From the NCBI RefSeq assembly GCF_902459555.1, contig NZ_CABPSM010000015.1, positions 86,417 through 150,416 of the forward strand: 64,000 nucleotides of DNA. Reading direction: 5' to 3'. This DNA comes from Pandoraea horticolens. GTDB taxonomy: Bacteria > Pseudomonadota > Gammaproteobacteria > Burkholderiales > Burkholderiaceae. The notes under the pieces were generated by a model. The model was not told the DNA's origin and ran no database searches. It was given only the letters and a program-made list of their open reading frames with translations. Shown here piece after piece: positions 20,766 to 30,245 of the stretch (its first letter is position 1; each line of letters starts with the position of its first letter). Both the position numbers and the translations under genes were made by a program.

Positions 20766-21500
20766 TTACAGGTAGAACATCTTCTCGCTGGTTTCCGACT
20801 CGGGCTCGATGCGGCCGTCGTAGAAAGCGAACACGGCCTTGAGGATTTCGTCGGGATCGTCGATGACCTTCACCAGGTCGAGATCCTTCTCGCCGATGAG
20901 TCCCATCGGCAGCATCGTCGAGCGTACCCAGTCGAGCAACCCCGTCCAGAACTCCGTGCCCACGAGAATCACGGGGACCTGGCGCGACTTCTGCGTCTGG
21001 ATGAGGGTGAGGACTTCGGACAGTTCATCGAGCGTACCGAAGCCGCCCGGCATGATCACGAAGGCATCCGAATTCTTCACAAAGGTGACCTTGCGCGTGA
21101 AGAAGTGACGAAAGCGCAGCGAGATGTCCTGGTACTGGTTGCCCTTCTGTTCGTGCGGCAATTCGATGTTCAGACCCACGGTCGGCGAGGCGCCGCCATG
21201 CGCGCCCTTGTTGGCCGCTTCCATGATGCCGGGGCCGCCGCCGGAGATCACCGCAAACCCGTTATCGGAGAATTTGCGGGCGATGGTCATCGTTAGTTTG
21301 TAGAACGGCGATTTCGGTTTGATACGCGCGCTGCCGTAGATGCTCACGGCTGGCCGGATCTCGGACAGGTACTCGGTCGCCTCGATGAACTCTGCCATAA
21401 TCGTGAACATCTGCCACGATGCGCGCGCCTTTTTTGCGGTAGCGCGCTCATGGTCTGCCAGCATGCGCAGACTCGGTATCTCTTTTCTTCTCTTGGTCAT
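20766..21500 (-). CDS. TIGR00730/LOG family Rossmann-fold protein
   Basis: A 244-residue protein of the 'lysine decarboxylase-like' LOG family. The paired motifs SGGGPGIMEAANKGAH and PGGFGTLDELSEVLT mark the nucleotide-binding phosphoribohydrolase site. Members release free bases from nucleoside monophosphates (cytokinin or purine/pyrimidine 5'-nucleotidases). The start at 21500 (MTKRRKEIPSL) abuts the polA start codon on the other strand with no base between, an unusual layout. The alternative downstream ATG at 21464 would leave a short gap. Confidence 0.9.
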   Translation of the reverse strand: MTKRRKEIPSLRMLADHERATAKKARASWQMFTIMAEFIEATEYLSEIRPAVSIYGSARIKPKSPFYKLTMTIARKFSDNGFAVISGGGPGIMEAANKGAHGGASPTVGLNIELPHEQKGNQYQDISLRFRHFFTRKVTFVKNSDAFVIMPGGFGTLDELSEVLTLIQTQKSRQVPVILVGTEFWTGLLDWVRSTMLPMGLIGEKDLDLVKVIDDPDEILKAVFAFYDGRIEPESETSEKMFYL

Positions 21501-24239
21501 ATGTCGGAACAGCAAAGTCTGGAAGGTAAGACGCTCTTATTGGTCGATGGTTCGAGTTATCTTTATCGAGCCTATCACGCCCTGCCGGATTTGCGCGGCC
21601 CCAACGGCGAACCCACCGGGGCGCTGCACGGCATCGTCAATATGCTGCGCCGCATGCGTAAAGACGTACATGCAGAGTATAGCGCCTGCGTTTTCGACGC
21701 TAAGGGCAAGACATTCCGCGACGATTGGTACCCCGAATACAAGGCGAATCGTCCGTCGATGCCGGAAGATTTGCGCGCGCAGATCGAACCCATTCACGAA
21801 GCCGTGCGCGCCATGGGTTGGCCGCTGTTGATGATTGACGGCGTGGAAGCCGATGACGTCATCGGCACGCTCGCGAAGCAAGCGGCCGTGCGAGGCATGC
21901 GTGTAGTGGTCTCCACCGGCGACAAGGATCTGGCGCAACTCGTGAACGATCACGTGACGCTCGTGAACACGATGACCAACGAGACGCTCGACGCCGCTGC
22001 CGTTGCCGCGAAATTCGGCGTGCCGCCCGAGCGCATCGTCGATTACCTCACCCTGGTGGGCGATACAGTCGACAACGTGCCGGGTGTGGAAAAATGCGGA
22101 CCGAAAACGGCCGTCAAGTGGCTCACGCAATACGGTGATCTCGACAATCTCGTTGCGAATGCAGCGGAAGTGAAGGGCGCGGTAGGCGAGAATTTGCGAC
22201 GTGCCCTCGACTGGCTACCCATGGGGCGCAAGCTCGTGACGGTTGCGCTCGACTGCGATCTCGCGCCGCAGGTCACGTCCATTGAAGCCAGCTTGCAGAC
22301 GCAACCCGAAGACACCGAGACGTTGCGCGATTTCTTTGCGCGTCACGGCTTCAAGACGCTGCTGCGTGAGGCAGAGGCCGCTGCCGCCACGCAGGCAGGC
22401 GAGCAGGCCCCGGCGCCCGTGGCCGACACGATCGAGCGTCAGTACGACGCCGTGCTGACGTGGGAACAGTTCGACGCGTGGCTAAAGATCATCGAAGCTG
22501 CGGAACTGACGGCGTTCGATACCGAGACGACGTCGCTCGACGCGATGCAGGCGCAGCTCGTAGGTCTCTCGTTCTCGTGCGAGCCGGGGCGTGCGGCTTA
22601 TATTCCGGTGGCGCACCGCGCACCGGGCGAGGTCGAACAATTGCCGCGTGACGAAGTTCTCGCGCGCCTGAAGCATTGGCTCGAGAGCCCGAACCACAAG
22701 AAGGTCGGTCAGAACCTCAAGTACGATTCGCATGTGCTCGAGAACTACGGCATCAAGCTGGGCGGCATCGAGCACGACACGCTGCTCCAGTCATATGTGG
22801 TCGAGTCGCATCGCAGCCATGACATGGACAGTCTTGCCTCGCGTCACCTCGGGGTGACGACGATCAAGTATGAGGATGTGTGCGGCAAGGGCGCCAAGCA
22901 GATCGGCTTCGATGAAGTCGGTATCGAACAGGCCACGGCATACGCCGCGGAGGATGCCGACATCACGCTGCGTTTGCACCGCGCGCTTTATCCCGATGTG
23001 GCGCGTGAGGCCACGTTGGAGTTCGTCTACGGCAGCATCGAAATGCCGACGGCGCGCGTGCTCCAACGCATGGAGCGCAACGGTGTGCTCGTGGATACCG
23101 CCCGGCTCGCCGCGCAAAGCGACGAAATCGGCCACAAGTTGATCGCGCTCGAAGCCGAGGCGTATGCATTGGCCGGGCAGCAATTCAACCTGAATTCCCC
23201 CAAGCAGATCGGCGACATCTTCTTCACGCAATTGCAATTGCCGGTGGTCAAGAAGACGGCCAGCGGCGCCCCGTCGACCGACGAGGAAGTGCTTCAGAAA
23301 CTGGCCGAAGATTATCCGCTGCCGAAGGTGTTGCTCGACTACCGTGGCCTCGCCAAGCTCAAGTCGACCTATACCGACAAGCTGCCGAAGATGGTCAATC
23401 CGTCGACCGGCCGGGTGCATACGAACTACGCCCAGGCGGTGGCGATCACCGGACGTCTGGCATCGAACGATCCGAATTTGCAGAACATTCCGGTGCGCAC
23501 GGCCGAGGGACGTCGCATTCGCGAGGCGTTCATCGCCCCGCTGGGCAGTCAACTGGTATCGGCCGATTATTCGCAGATCGAACTGCGCATCATGGCGCAT
23601 ATCTCGGGCGACGATAGCCTGCTGCGTGCGTTCGCCAACGGCGAGGACATCCACCGGGCGACGGCGGCGGAGATCTTTGCCGTCACGCCGCTCGAAGTCT
23701 CTTCCGAGCAGCGTCGTTATGCCAAGGTCATCAACTTCGGCCTGATCTACGGCATGAGCGCGTTCGGGCTGGCCGCGAACCTCGGGATCGAACGCGACGC
23801 CGCCAAGCAGTACATCGATCGTTATTTCATGCGTTACCCCGGCGTCGCACGTTACATGGACGAGACCCGCAAGAGCGCCAAGGCACGCGGTTACGTCGAG
23901 ACGGTGTTCGGCCGCCGGCTGTGGCTGCCGGACATCAACGGGGGTAACGGGCCGCGTCGTCAGGCTGCCGAGCGGGCGGCGATCAACGCGCCGATGCAGG
24001 GCACTGCCGCCGATCTCATCAAGCTCTCGATGGTCGCCGTACAGCGCTGGCTGGACGACAGAGGGTTGCAGACGCGTCAGATCATGCAGGTCCACGATGA
24101 ACTAGTGCTGGAAGTGCCCGATCACGAACTGGCGGAAGTTCGCAAGCGTCTTCCGGAACTGATGTGCGGCGTAGCAAAGCTGCGTGTGCCGCTCGTGGCT
24201 GAGGTGGGCGTCGGCGAGAATTGGGAGCAGGCGCACTGA
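21501..24239 (+). CDS. polA: DNA polymerase I
   Basis: A 912-residue repair and Okazaki-fragment polymerase. Three domains are visible: an N-terminal 5'-3' exonuclease (LLLVDGSSYLYRAYHAL at the start, GVEADDVIGTLA near 130), an active 3'-5' proofreading domain (FDTETTSLDAM, with the D-x-E pair), and a C-terminal polymerase with DYSQIELRIMAH, RRYAKVINFGLIYGMSAFGL and MQVHDELVLEVP. The start at 21501 directly abuts the divergent LOG gene. No strong Shine-Dalgarno sequence is evident upstream. Confidence 0.98.
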   Translation: MSEQQSLEGKTLLLVDGSSYLYRAYHALPDLRGPNGEPTGALHGIVNMLRRMRKDVHAEYSACVFDAKGKTFRDDWYPEYKANRPSMPEDLRAQIEPIHEAVRAMGWPLLMIDGVEADDVIGTLAKQAAVRGMRVVVSTGDKDLAQLVNDHVTLVNTMTNETLDAAAVAAKFGVPPERIVDYLTLVGDTVDNVPGVEKCGPKTAVKWLTQYGDLDNLVANAAEVKGAVGENLRRALDWLPMGRKLVTVALDCDLAPQVTSIEASLQTQPEDTETLRDFFARHGFKTLLREAEAAAATQAGEQAPAPVADTIERQYDAVLTWEQFDAWLKIIEAAELTAFDTETTSLDAMQAQLVGLSFSCEPGRAAYIPVAHRAPGEVEQLPRDEVLARLKHWLESPNHKKVGQNLKYDSHVLENYGIKLGGIEHDTLLQSYVVESHRSHDMDSLASRHLGVTTIKYEDVCGKGAKQIGFDEVGIEQATAYAAEDADITLRLHRALYPDVAREATLEFVYGSIEMPTARVLQRMERNGVLVDTARLAAQSDEIGHKLIALEAEAYALAGQQFNLNSPKQIGDIFFTQLQLPVVKKTASGAPSTDEEVLQKLAEDYPLPKVLLDYRGLAKLKSTYTDKLPKMVNPSTGRVHTNYAQAVAITGRLASNDPNLQNIPVRTAEGRRIREAFIAPLGSQLVSADYSQIELRIMAHISGDDSLLRAFANGEDIHRATAAEIFAVTPLEVSSEQRRYAKVINFGLIYGMSAFGLAANLGIERDAAKQYIDRYFMRYPGVARYMDETRKSAKARGYVETVFGRRLWLPDINGGNGPRRQAAERAAINAPMQGTAADLIKLSMVAVQRWLDDRGLQTRQIMQVHDELVLEVPDHELAEVRKRLPELMCGVAKLRVPLVAEVGVGENWEQAH

Positions 24240-24442
24240 CGAGGCTGACTGGGTTGGCGCCTAAAGTGCGTGCGCGATACAAGATGCAGCACGCCTTGGC
24301 TGCCGCCGCGCTCGGGTTCTCGCAATAAGAGGAATAGAGATGCGGGCATACCCGAAGTCCGCACTCTGCGGTAAGGTAATCGCTATCGCCGGGATGGCAG
24401 TGACCGACCGGCTGGACGGTTTTCCAAGCACAGGGAGTTATC

Positions 24443-25822
24443 GTGAGCGTGCATCGCATCGTTGTGGTCGGCGGCGGCGCCGGCGGTCTGGAGCTTGTCA
24501 CCCGCTTGGGCGACAAGTACGGGCGTGGCAAGGACGTTCAAATCACGCTGGTCGACCGTTCGCTGTCACACATCTGGAAACCGCTGCTGCATGAGGTTGC
24601 CGCCGGTGTCATGGACACCGCGACGCACCAGCTCTCGTACGTTGCGCAGGCCAATTGGCATCACTTCGAGTTCGCTGCGGGCGAGATGATCGGGCTGGAT
24701 CGCGCTGCCAAGACGATCCGGCTGGCGGCCGTGCCTGCGGCGGCTGACGAAGGGGAGGGCGATCTGCTGCCTGAGCGTACCTTGCCGTACGACACGCTTG
24801 TCCTCGCCATGGGCAGCACCACCAACTTCTTCGGTGTGCCTGGGGCCCAGCAAAACACTATTGCACTGGATACGGTCGAGCAGGCCGAGCGCTTCCGGCG
24901 TCGCCTGATGGCGGCCTGTGTGCGTGCACAGAATGATTCGGAAACGCCAGCGGCACAGCGTGCCGGCGCGAACGAGGTGCTCGAAGGCACGCGAGGCGGT
25001 GAGCGCTTGCCGGCCCCGGGGCGTCGCAAGGTCAACCTCGTCATCGTCGGCGCAGGGGCCACGGGCGTTGAGCTTTCGGCGGAGCTGCGCAATACGGCGG
25101 AAGTCCTTCGCTCCTACGGCCTGAAGCTCGATCCGCGAAAAGATGTGGGCATTACCATCATCGAATCGAGTCCGCGCATTCTGAAGGCGCTGCCTGAGCG
25201 TGTGTCCGGCGCGGTGGCCGGATTGCTCGGCAAGCTCGACGTCGACATTCTGTGCGGCGATTCGGTCGCCGAGGTGCGCAAGGACGAGGTCACGACCACC
25301 GGCGGGAAGGTGTTGCCCGCGGATATCACGGTCTGGTCGGCGGGGATCACGGCGCCGCCGGTGCTCGGTACGTTGGGGCTCGCCGTCAATCGTCTGAATC
25401 AGGTTGAGGTCTTGCCGACGTTGCAAAGCAAGACCGATCCGGAAATCTTCGCTTTTGGCGACTGCGCGAGCTGCGAATGGCCGGAACACGGCTTCGTGCC
25501 GCCGCGTGCGCAAGCCGCGCATCAGCAGGCGAGCTTTCTGGTCAAGGCCATCGATGCCCGGCTCAAAGGGCAGAGCTTGCCGGCGTTCACCTATCGCGAT
25601 TTCGGGTCGCTCGTCTCGCTGGGCAAGTTCAGCGCAGTGGGCAATCTGATGGGTGGCCTGATCGGCGGCAGCATGTTCATCGAAGGGCTCTTCGCTCGGG
25701 TGATGTACACGTCGCTCTATCGCATGCACGTGGCGGCGCTGCATGGTGTCTGGCGCATGATGCTCGATACCATTGCCAATCGTCTGCGGCGTTCCACCGT
25801 ACCGCGCGTCAAGTTACATTGA
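24443..25822 (+). CDS. type II NADH dehydrogenase (NDH-2)
   Basis: A 459-residue single-subunit flavoprotein that passes electrons from NADH to quinone without pumping protons. The FAD-binding GGGAGGLELVTRLG lies near residue 9. The NADH-binding VIVGAGATGVELSAEL is near 195. The second FAD motif EIFAFGDCASCE is near 333. The C-terminus (residues 395-440) has an amphipathic/hydrophobic region for membrane contact. The start is a GTG at 24443, five bases after GGGAG. The 203-bp gap after polA holds only its leader. Confidence 0.93.
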   Translation: MSVHRIVVVGGGAGGLELVTRLGDKYGRGKDVQITLVDRSLSHIWKPLLHEVAAGVMDTATHQLSYVAQANWHHFEFAAGEMIGLDRAAKTIRLAAVPAAADEGEGDLLPERTLPYDTLVLAMGSTTNFFGVPGAQQNTIALDTVEQAERFRRRLMAACVRAQNDSETPAAQRAGANEVLEGTRGGERLPAPGRRKVNLVIVGAGATGVELSAELRNTAEVLRSYGLKLDPRKDVGITIIESSPRILKALPERVSGAVAGLLGKLDVDILCGDSVAEVRKDEVTTTGGKVLPADITVWSAGITAPPVLGTLGLAVNRLNQVEVLPTLQSKTDPEIFAFGDCASCEWPEHGFVPPRAQAAHQQASFLVKAIDARLKGQSLPAFTYRDFGSLVSLGKFSAVGNLMGGLIGGSMFIEGLFARVMYTSLYRMHVAALHGVWRMMLDTIANRLRRSTVPRVKLH

Positions 25823-26052
25823 CGTTGGCCGCAGGGGGGGCGAGCGTGCCGTCCCTGCCTTGCGCTGGTCTTCTTCTGCCGGACGCGTGCGGTTTCGGAT
25901 AGATCCGATCATCGGCGCGCCGGTGTCCGAGTGCATACGCGCGCCCTCTCTAGTAATATCCGAACGTCCGGCCCCGGACCGACGATTCCCGTCTTTTCCG
26001 TTGGCGGTTTCCCCGGCAATTCCTCTACCGACGCTTTTCTCTGGAGTGCGAC

Positions 26053-26928
26053 ATGTCGCAAGCGGATCTGGATAGTCTCGTGCCCGAAGTGGCGCCGCGC
26101 AATCGCCGCGATTTTCTGAAGACCGCCGTTGGCTCGGCGTTTGCGCTGGCCGTGCTGCCGGTGGCTGCCGAAACCATCACCACCGACACACATGGGCTCG
26201 ACGCGGGCGAGGTCATGCTGACCGTGCCGGGCATCAAGATGCCGGTCTACTACGCGAAGCCGGCCGGTAAGACGCATCTGCCGACCGTCGTCGTGGTCTC
26301 GGAGATCTTCGGCGTACATCAACATATTGCCGACATTTGCCGCCGGTTCGCCAAACTCGGCTATCTGGCGCTGGCGCCGGAATTGTTCGCGCGCGCGGGC
26401 GATCCGCAGTCGCTGGGGACGATTGCCGAGATTCAGTCGCAGATCGTCTCGAAGACGCCGGACAAGCAGGTGCTGAGCGATATCGATGCGACGGTCAAAT
26501 GGGCGGTGGCCAATGGCGGCGACGAGAAGCGTCTCGGCGTCACCGGTTTCTGTTGGGGCGGTCGCGTGGCATGGCTTTATGACGCCCATAACCCGAACGT
26601 GAAGGCGGCGGTGGCCTGGTACGGGCGCATCGTTGGCGACAAGAGTGCCGACTTCCCCGAAAATCCGATCGATATCGCGGGCAAGCTGCACGGGCCGCTG
26701 CTCGGTCTGTACGGCGGCAAGGATACGGGTATTTCGGTCGCGAGCGTTGAGCAGGCGCGCGAGGCCCTTGCCAAGGGCAGCGCGGCGTCGAAGGGGTCGG
26801 AACTGAAGGTGTTCCCGAATTCGGGGCATGCCTTCTTCGCCGACTACCGGTCGAGCTATGTCGAGACCGACGCGAAGGAGGGCTGGACGCTGGCGTTGGA
26901 CTGGTTCCGCAAGCATGGTGTGGTCTGA
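26053..26928 (+). CDS. dienelactone hydrolase family protein with Tat signal
   Basis: A 291-residue alpha/beta hydrolase. The twin-arginine signal RNRRDFLKTAVGSAF begins at residue 16, so export as a folded protein is predicted. The nucleophile elbow is GFCWGG with Cys, as in dienelactone hydrolases. SEIFGVHQHI and the late GHAFF histidine complete the catalytic set. The substrate may be a lactone or another ester; the exported location argues against the classic cytoplasmic chlorocatechol pathway. The 230-bp gap upstream contains no recognisable gene. Confidence 0.9.
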   Translation: MSQADLDSLVPEVAPRNRRDFLKTAVGSAFALAVLPVAAETITTDTHGLDAGEVMLTVPGIKMPVYYAKPAGKTHLPTVVVVSEIFGVHQHIADICRRFAKLGYLALAPELFARAGDPQSLGTIAEIQSQIVSKTPDKQVLSDIDATVKWAVANGGDEKRLGVTGFCWGGRVAWLYDAHNPNVKAAVAWYGRIVGDKSADFPENPIDIAGKLHGPLLGLYGGKDTGISVASVEQAREALAKGSAASKGSELKVFPNSGHAFFADYRSSYVETDAKEGWTLALDWFRKHGVV

Positions 26929-27086
26929 GTTGCGGGTGCTACGGGCGGGACCGTCGGATCTGTTAAGGCATTCGGGCGCATTTGGCGTATCGGGCACGTC
27001 GAACGTCTTTGCGCTGTGCGGGCCGACGGTTTGCCTGTAACGGTAAAAGCTGGTTAAATCGCCGGCTTGCCTGCGGGAGAATCACC

Positions 27087-27971
27087 ATCGACACCATTTT
27101 CTTATTCATCGTTATCGCCACGCTGGCTTCCGGCGTGCTGAGCCTTGCCGGGGCGGCGTCGCTGTCGCTCGGCCTGCTCTCCAGGCTCATCGACAAGATG
27201 GTGAGTTTCTCGGCGGGCGTGCTACTCGGCACGGCGCTGTTGCATCTGCTGCCTGAGAGTCTGGAGTCGCACGTCGACGCGCACGTCATCACGCGCTGGT
27301 TGTTGGGTGGGTTGCTTGGGTTCTTCCTGCTGGAGAAGCTCTCGCTCTTGCGCCACAGCCACCATCACGAGGGCGACGGGCATCATCACGAGCATGGGCA
27401 TGATGCCCACGAGGCAGGCAAGGGCGGTTGGATGATTCTGATTGGCAGCGCGATTCACAACTTTGCCGATGGTGTTGTGATTGCGGCGGCATTTCTGGCC
27501 GATCCGCGTCTCGGGATGGCGGCAACGGTGTCGATCACCGTCCACGAGGTGGCGCACAAACTCGGCGACTTCATGGTGTTGCTCAATGCGGGTTTCAAGC
27601 GCCGTAAAGCATTGGTGCTGACGCTGGCGTCGAGCCTGACGGCGCTGGCGGGTGGGGTGTTGGGCTACTTCATGCTCGACCGTCTGCAGAGCCTGATCCC
27701 GTACTTGCTTGCGCTGGCGGCGAGCAGCTTCATCTACATTGCAGTGTCGGACCTGATGCCGCAGATGCAGCGTCGGACGTCGCCGCGCGACGCGCTGCCT
27801 CAGATTCTGCTGATCGCTGTCGGACTGGCGCTGGTGGTGTGGCTCAACGGTCACGATCATGAGCACGAGCACGGACACGATCATAAGGATGGCGGCAGTG
27901 CCCTTGCGATGTCCGCATTAGCGTCGGGCGATGGCAGCCGCGTCGCGGCGACGGGCAAGTCGCCGCATTGA
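27087..27971 (+). CDS. ZIP family metal transporter
   Basis: A multi-pass ZIP permease for divalent metals such as Zn2+. The His-rich cytoplasmic loop (HSHHHEGDGHHHEHGHDAHE, about residues 90-109) and the metal-path motifs GSAIHNFADGVVIAAAF and TVHEVAHKLGDF in the middle helices are intact. The C-terminus has another His-rich segment. The start is uncertain. No ATG, GTG or TTG sits next to the first helix, but a GGGAGA is six bases before an in-frame ATC (27087). The open frame extends back to a TTG at 26982. Confidence 0.88.
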   Translation: MDTIFLFIVIATLASGVLSLAGAASLSLGLLSRLIDKMVSFSAGVLLGTALLHLLPESLESHVDAHVITRWLLGGLLGFFLLEKLSLLRHSHHHEGDGHHHEHGHDAHEAGKGGWMILIGSAIHNFADGVVIAAAFLADPRLGMAATVSITVHEVAHKLGDFMVLLNAGFKRRKALVLTLASSLTALAGGVLGYFMLDRLQSLIPYLLALAASSFIYIAVSDLMPQMQRRTSPRDALPQILLIAVGLALVVWLNGHDHEHEHGHDHKDGGSALAMSALASGDGSRVAATGKSPH

Positions 27972-28022
27972 TGGGATAGCGTGGCGCCCGGCATTTGACG
28001 TCGGGCCGCGCGAAGCCAGAAA

Positions 28023-28048
28023 GAAGGGCGTCCCGAGGGACGCCCTTC
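28023..28048. terminator. Bidirectional terminator hairpin
   Basis: Perfect 12-bp stem GAAGGGCGTCCC/GGGACGCCCTTC with a GA loop, between convergent ZIP and sulfurtransferase genes. Confidence 0.88.
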
Positions 28049-28087
28049 GTCATTATCGCTGTAGCTTCAGCGCAGACGCTGCGTGAC

Positions 28088-28972
28088 TTACGGTTGCGCT
28101 CCGGTGGCGACCGGACGGCGCTTGTCGGCGCACCACTCGCTCCAGGATCCCGGATAGAGGCTGGCGCCATGAAGCCCGGCGACCTCCATGGCGAGCAGGT
28201 TGTGGCAAGCCGTCACGCCTGAGCCGCATTGCGAGATGACCCGCTCTGGTTGGCGATCCTTGCCGATGACTTGCGTGAAAGCTTCGCGAAGCGTGGCGGC
28301 GGGCTTGAAACGGCCGTCGGGACCGAGGTTGTCCTTGAAGCATCGATTGACCGCACCGGGAATGTGGCCGCCAATCGGGTCGATGGTTTCGTTCTCGCCG
28401 CGATAGCGATCCGGTGCGCGGGCATCGATGACCAGACGTTCATGCGACGTCAAATTGCGCTCGATGGCGGCCGCGTCTGCCGTGGTGGCGAGCGGCTCGC
28501 CTGGACTGAAGTCACCGGCCGGCGGTGTTTCGGGCGGGGCGGCGTCGAGCTTGAAGCCGGCGGCTTCCCAGGCTTGCAGGCCACCGTCGAGCACTGCGAC
28601 GGATTCATGGCCGAGCCAACGCAGTAGCCACCACAGGCGGGCGGCATACATGCCGCCTTGTGCGTCATAGGCGACAGCCTGCTGACCGTTCGACAATCCG
28701 CAGTCGGCAAGGAAACGCACGAGGGCGTCGCGCTCGGGCAACGGATGGCGGCCATTTTTGCCCGTTGTCTTTCCGGACAAGTCGCGCTCGAGGTGGGTGT
28801 AAAACGCGCCGAAGATATGGCCGTCGACATAGGCGGCTTCGCCTGCCGCCGGGTTGGCGAGATCGAATCGGCAATCGAAGATGACCACCGGGGCGCCGCC
28901 GCCGGCGGCGGTTTGCATCAGCGCATCGAGATTTTGCGGACTGATGAGCGTGGTGAAGTGCGTATGAATCAT
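28088..28972 (-). CDS. sseA: 3-mercaptopyruvate/thiosulfate sulfurtransferase (tandem rhodanese)
   Basis: A 294-residue protein with two rhodanese domains. The inactive N-terminal domain covers about residues 1-140. The C-terminal domain has the active loop CGSGVTACH near residue 242, the form typical of mercaptopyruvate sulfurtransferase over thiosulfate rhodanese. It transfers sulfur from 3-mercaptopyruvate to thiol acceptors or cyanide. I start at ATG 28972, five bases after GGAG; the longer upstream frame is not family-like. Confidence 0.92.
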   Translation of the reverse strand: MIHTHFTTLISPQNLDALMQTAAGGGAPVVIFDCRFDLANPAAGEAAYVDGHIFGAFYTHLERDLSGKTTGKNGRHPLPERDALVRFLADCGLSNGQQAVAYDAQGGMYAARLWWLLRWLGHESVAVLDGGLQAWEAAGFKLDAAPPETPPAGDFSPGEPLATTADAAAIERNLTSHERLVIDARAPDRYRGENETIDPIGGHIPGAVNRCFKDNLGPDGRFKPAATLREAFTQVIGKDRQPERVISQCGSGVTACHNLLAMEVAGLHGASLYPGSWSEWCADKRRPVATGAQP

Positions 28973-29129
28973 GACGTCTCCGCAGACGGGCGTAGGGGAA
29001 TCGTTCAGCGGGAACTGACCGAGCCGCTTGCCGGACGGATGGCGCGCATCGCCCTTGAGGGCGCTGTCGGCGGCCGGGAACGTTGCCGAGAATGCCACGG
29101 CGCTCTGGTGTAGCGCCTGGCAGCTGCAA

Positions 29130-29984
29130 TCAGGCGGGCGCCGACGGCCGTCGCAATGCGGTCATGCCGCTTGCCACAATCAGCAGCATGCCGATCCAGC
29201 CGGCCAGTGCGGGCCAATCGTCCCAGACAAGCATGCTGATCAGTGTAGCGAAGATTACGCCGGAATATTGCAGATTCGCAGTAACAAGGGTGTTGCCCAG
29301 ACTGAAAGCCCGGGTGAGTGCCGTTTGCGCGATGAGTGCTGCAAGGCCGATACCCAGCATCAGCGCGGTGCCGCGCCATGTCAGCGCGTGCATGCCTTCG
29401 ACGGCAACCCAACCGAGGCCCAGCAGCACGCCACCGAGCGAGAAATAGAAGACGATGCGCCAGTCGGGTTCACCTGCCGCCCCAAGCTCTTTGACCTGCA
29501 TGTACGCCACGGCTGAGAACACACCCGAGACAACACCAGCGACGCCGCCGCCCCACGCCTGACTATCGATGGTTGGTTGAAGCAATAGCGCCACACCGAC
29601 GAACCCCGCAAAGATCGCGGCGACCAGACGGAAGTCGGTACGCAGGCTGCCGCGCATCGCAGCGGTTGCCATGACGATCAGCGAAATCCAGATCGGCGAC
29701 ATGTAATTGAGCGTCATCGCCGTGGATAGCGGCAATTGTGTGAGCGAATAGAACCAAAGGCCGAGTGAGATGACACCTGCGGTGCTGCGTTTGACGTGGG
29801 CGCCAAGGTGGCGAGTCCGGAGCGTCTGGCCTCGCATGCCGGTAATTGCCAGCAAAACGATGACACCGATAAGACTGCGGTAGAGAACGATTTCGCCGGT
29901 GTTGTATTCGTTTGCTGCCAGTTTGATGAAGAGCCCCATCAACGTGAACATGAAGGCGGAGACCAACATCCAGAGCGATTGCAT
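29130..29984 (-). CDS. DMT superfamily (EamA) transporter
   Basis: A 284-residue inner-membrane protein with ten predicted helices in two EamA repeats (about residues 5-135 and 150-280). It starts at ATG 29984 with MQSLWMLVSAFMFTLMG. The repeat boundary QPTIDSQAWGGG separates the halves. Family members export small metabolites or amino acids; the substrate cannot be inferred. The gene is downstream of and on the same strand as the Rieske oxygenase gene, with a 260-bp gap that shows no gene. Confidence 0.88.
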   Translation of the reverse strand: MQSLWMLVSAFMFTLMGLFIKLAANEYNTGEIVLYRSLIGVIVLLAITGMRGQTLRTRHLGAHVKRSTAGVISLGLWFYSLTQLPLSTAMTLNYMSPIWISLIVMATAAMRGSLRTDFRLVAAIFAGFVGVALLLQPTIDSQAWGGGVAGVVSGVFSAVAYMQVKELGAAGEPDWRIVFYFSLGGVLLGLGWVAVEGMHALTWRGTALMLGIGLAALIAQTALTRAFSLGNTLVTANLQYSGVIFATLISMLVWDDWPALAGWIGMLLIVASGMTALRRPSAPA

Positions 29985-30245
29985 GGCGAATTGTGGCCGA
30001 TTGACGGCGAAAAGGCGCGTTTTGTGCTGAACGCGGGTGACGCGCGCGGCATAGATTGTTGCCGCGGGGTCATAGTTGAAGCATCGCGACGATTCTAACG
30101 AAAACGGCGGGCCTATGGCCCGCCGTTCGGCGAAAGTTCGGCAAATATTTAATTCAGTCTCGCCAGCACCACATCGTCGCCTGCGCCATCCTCAAACGGA
30201 TGCATCTACTTTCTCACGCAGTGAGATGTTTCTGTGGGAAGCGGT

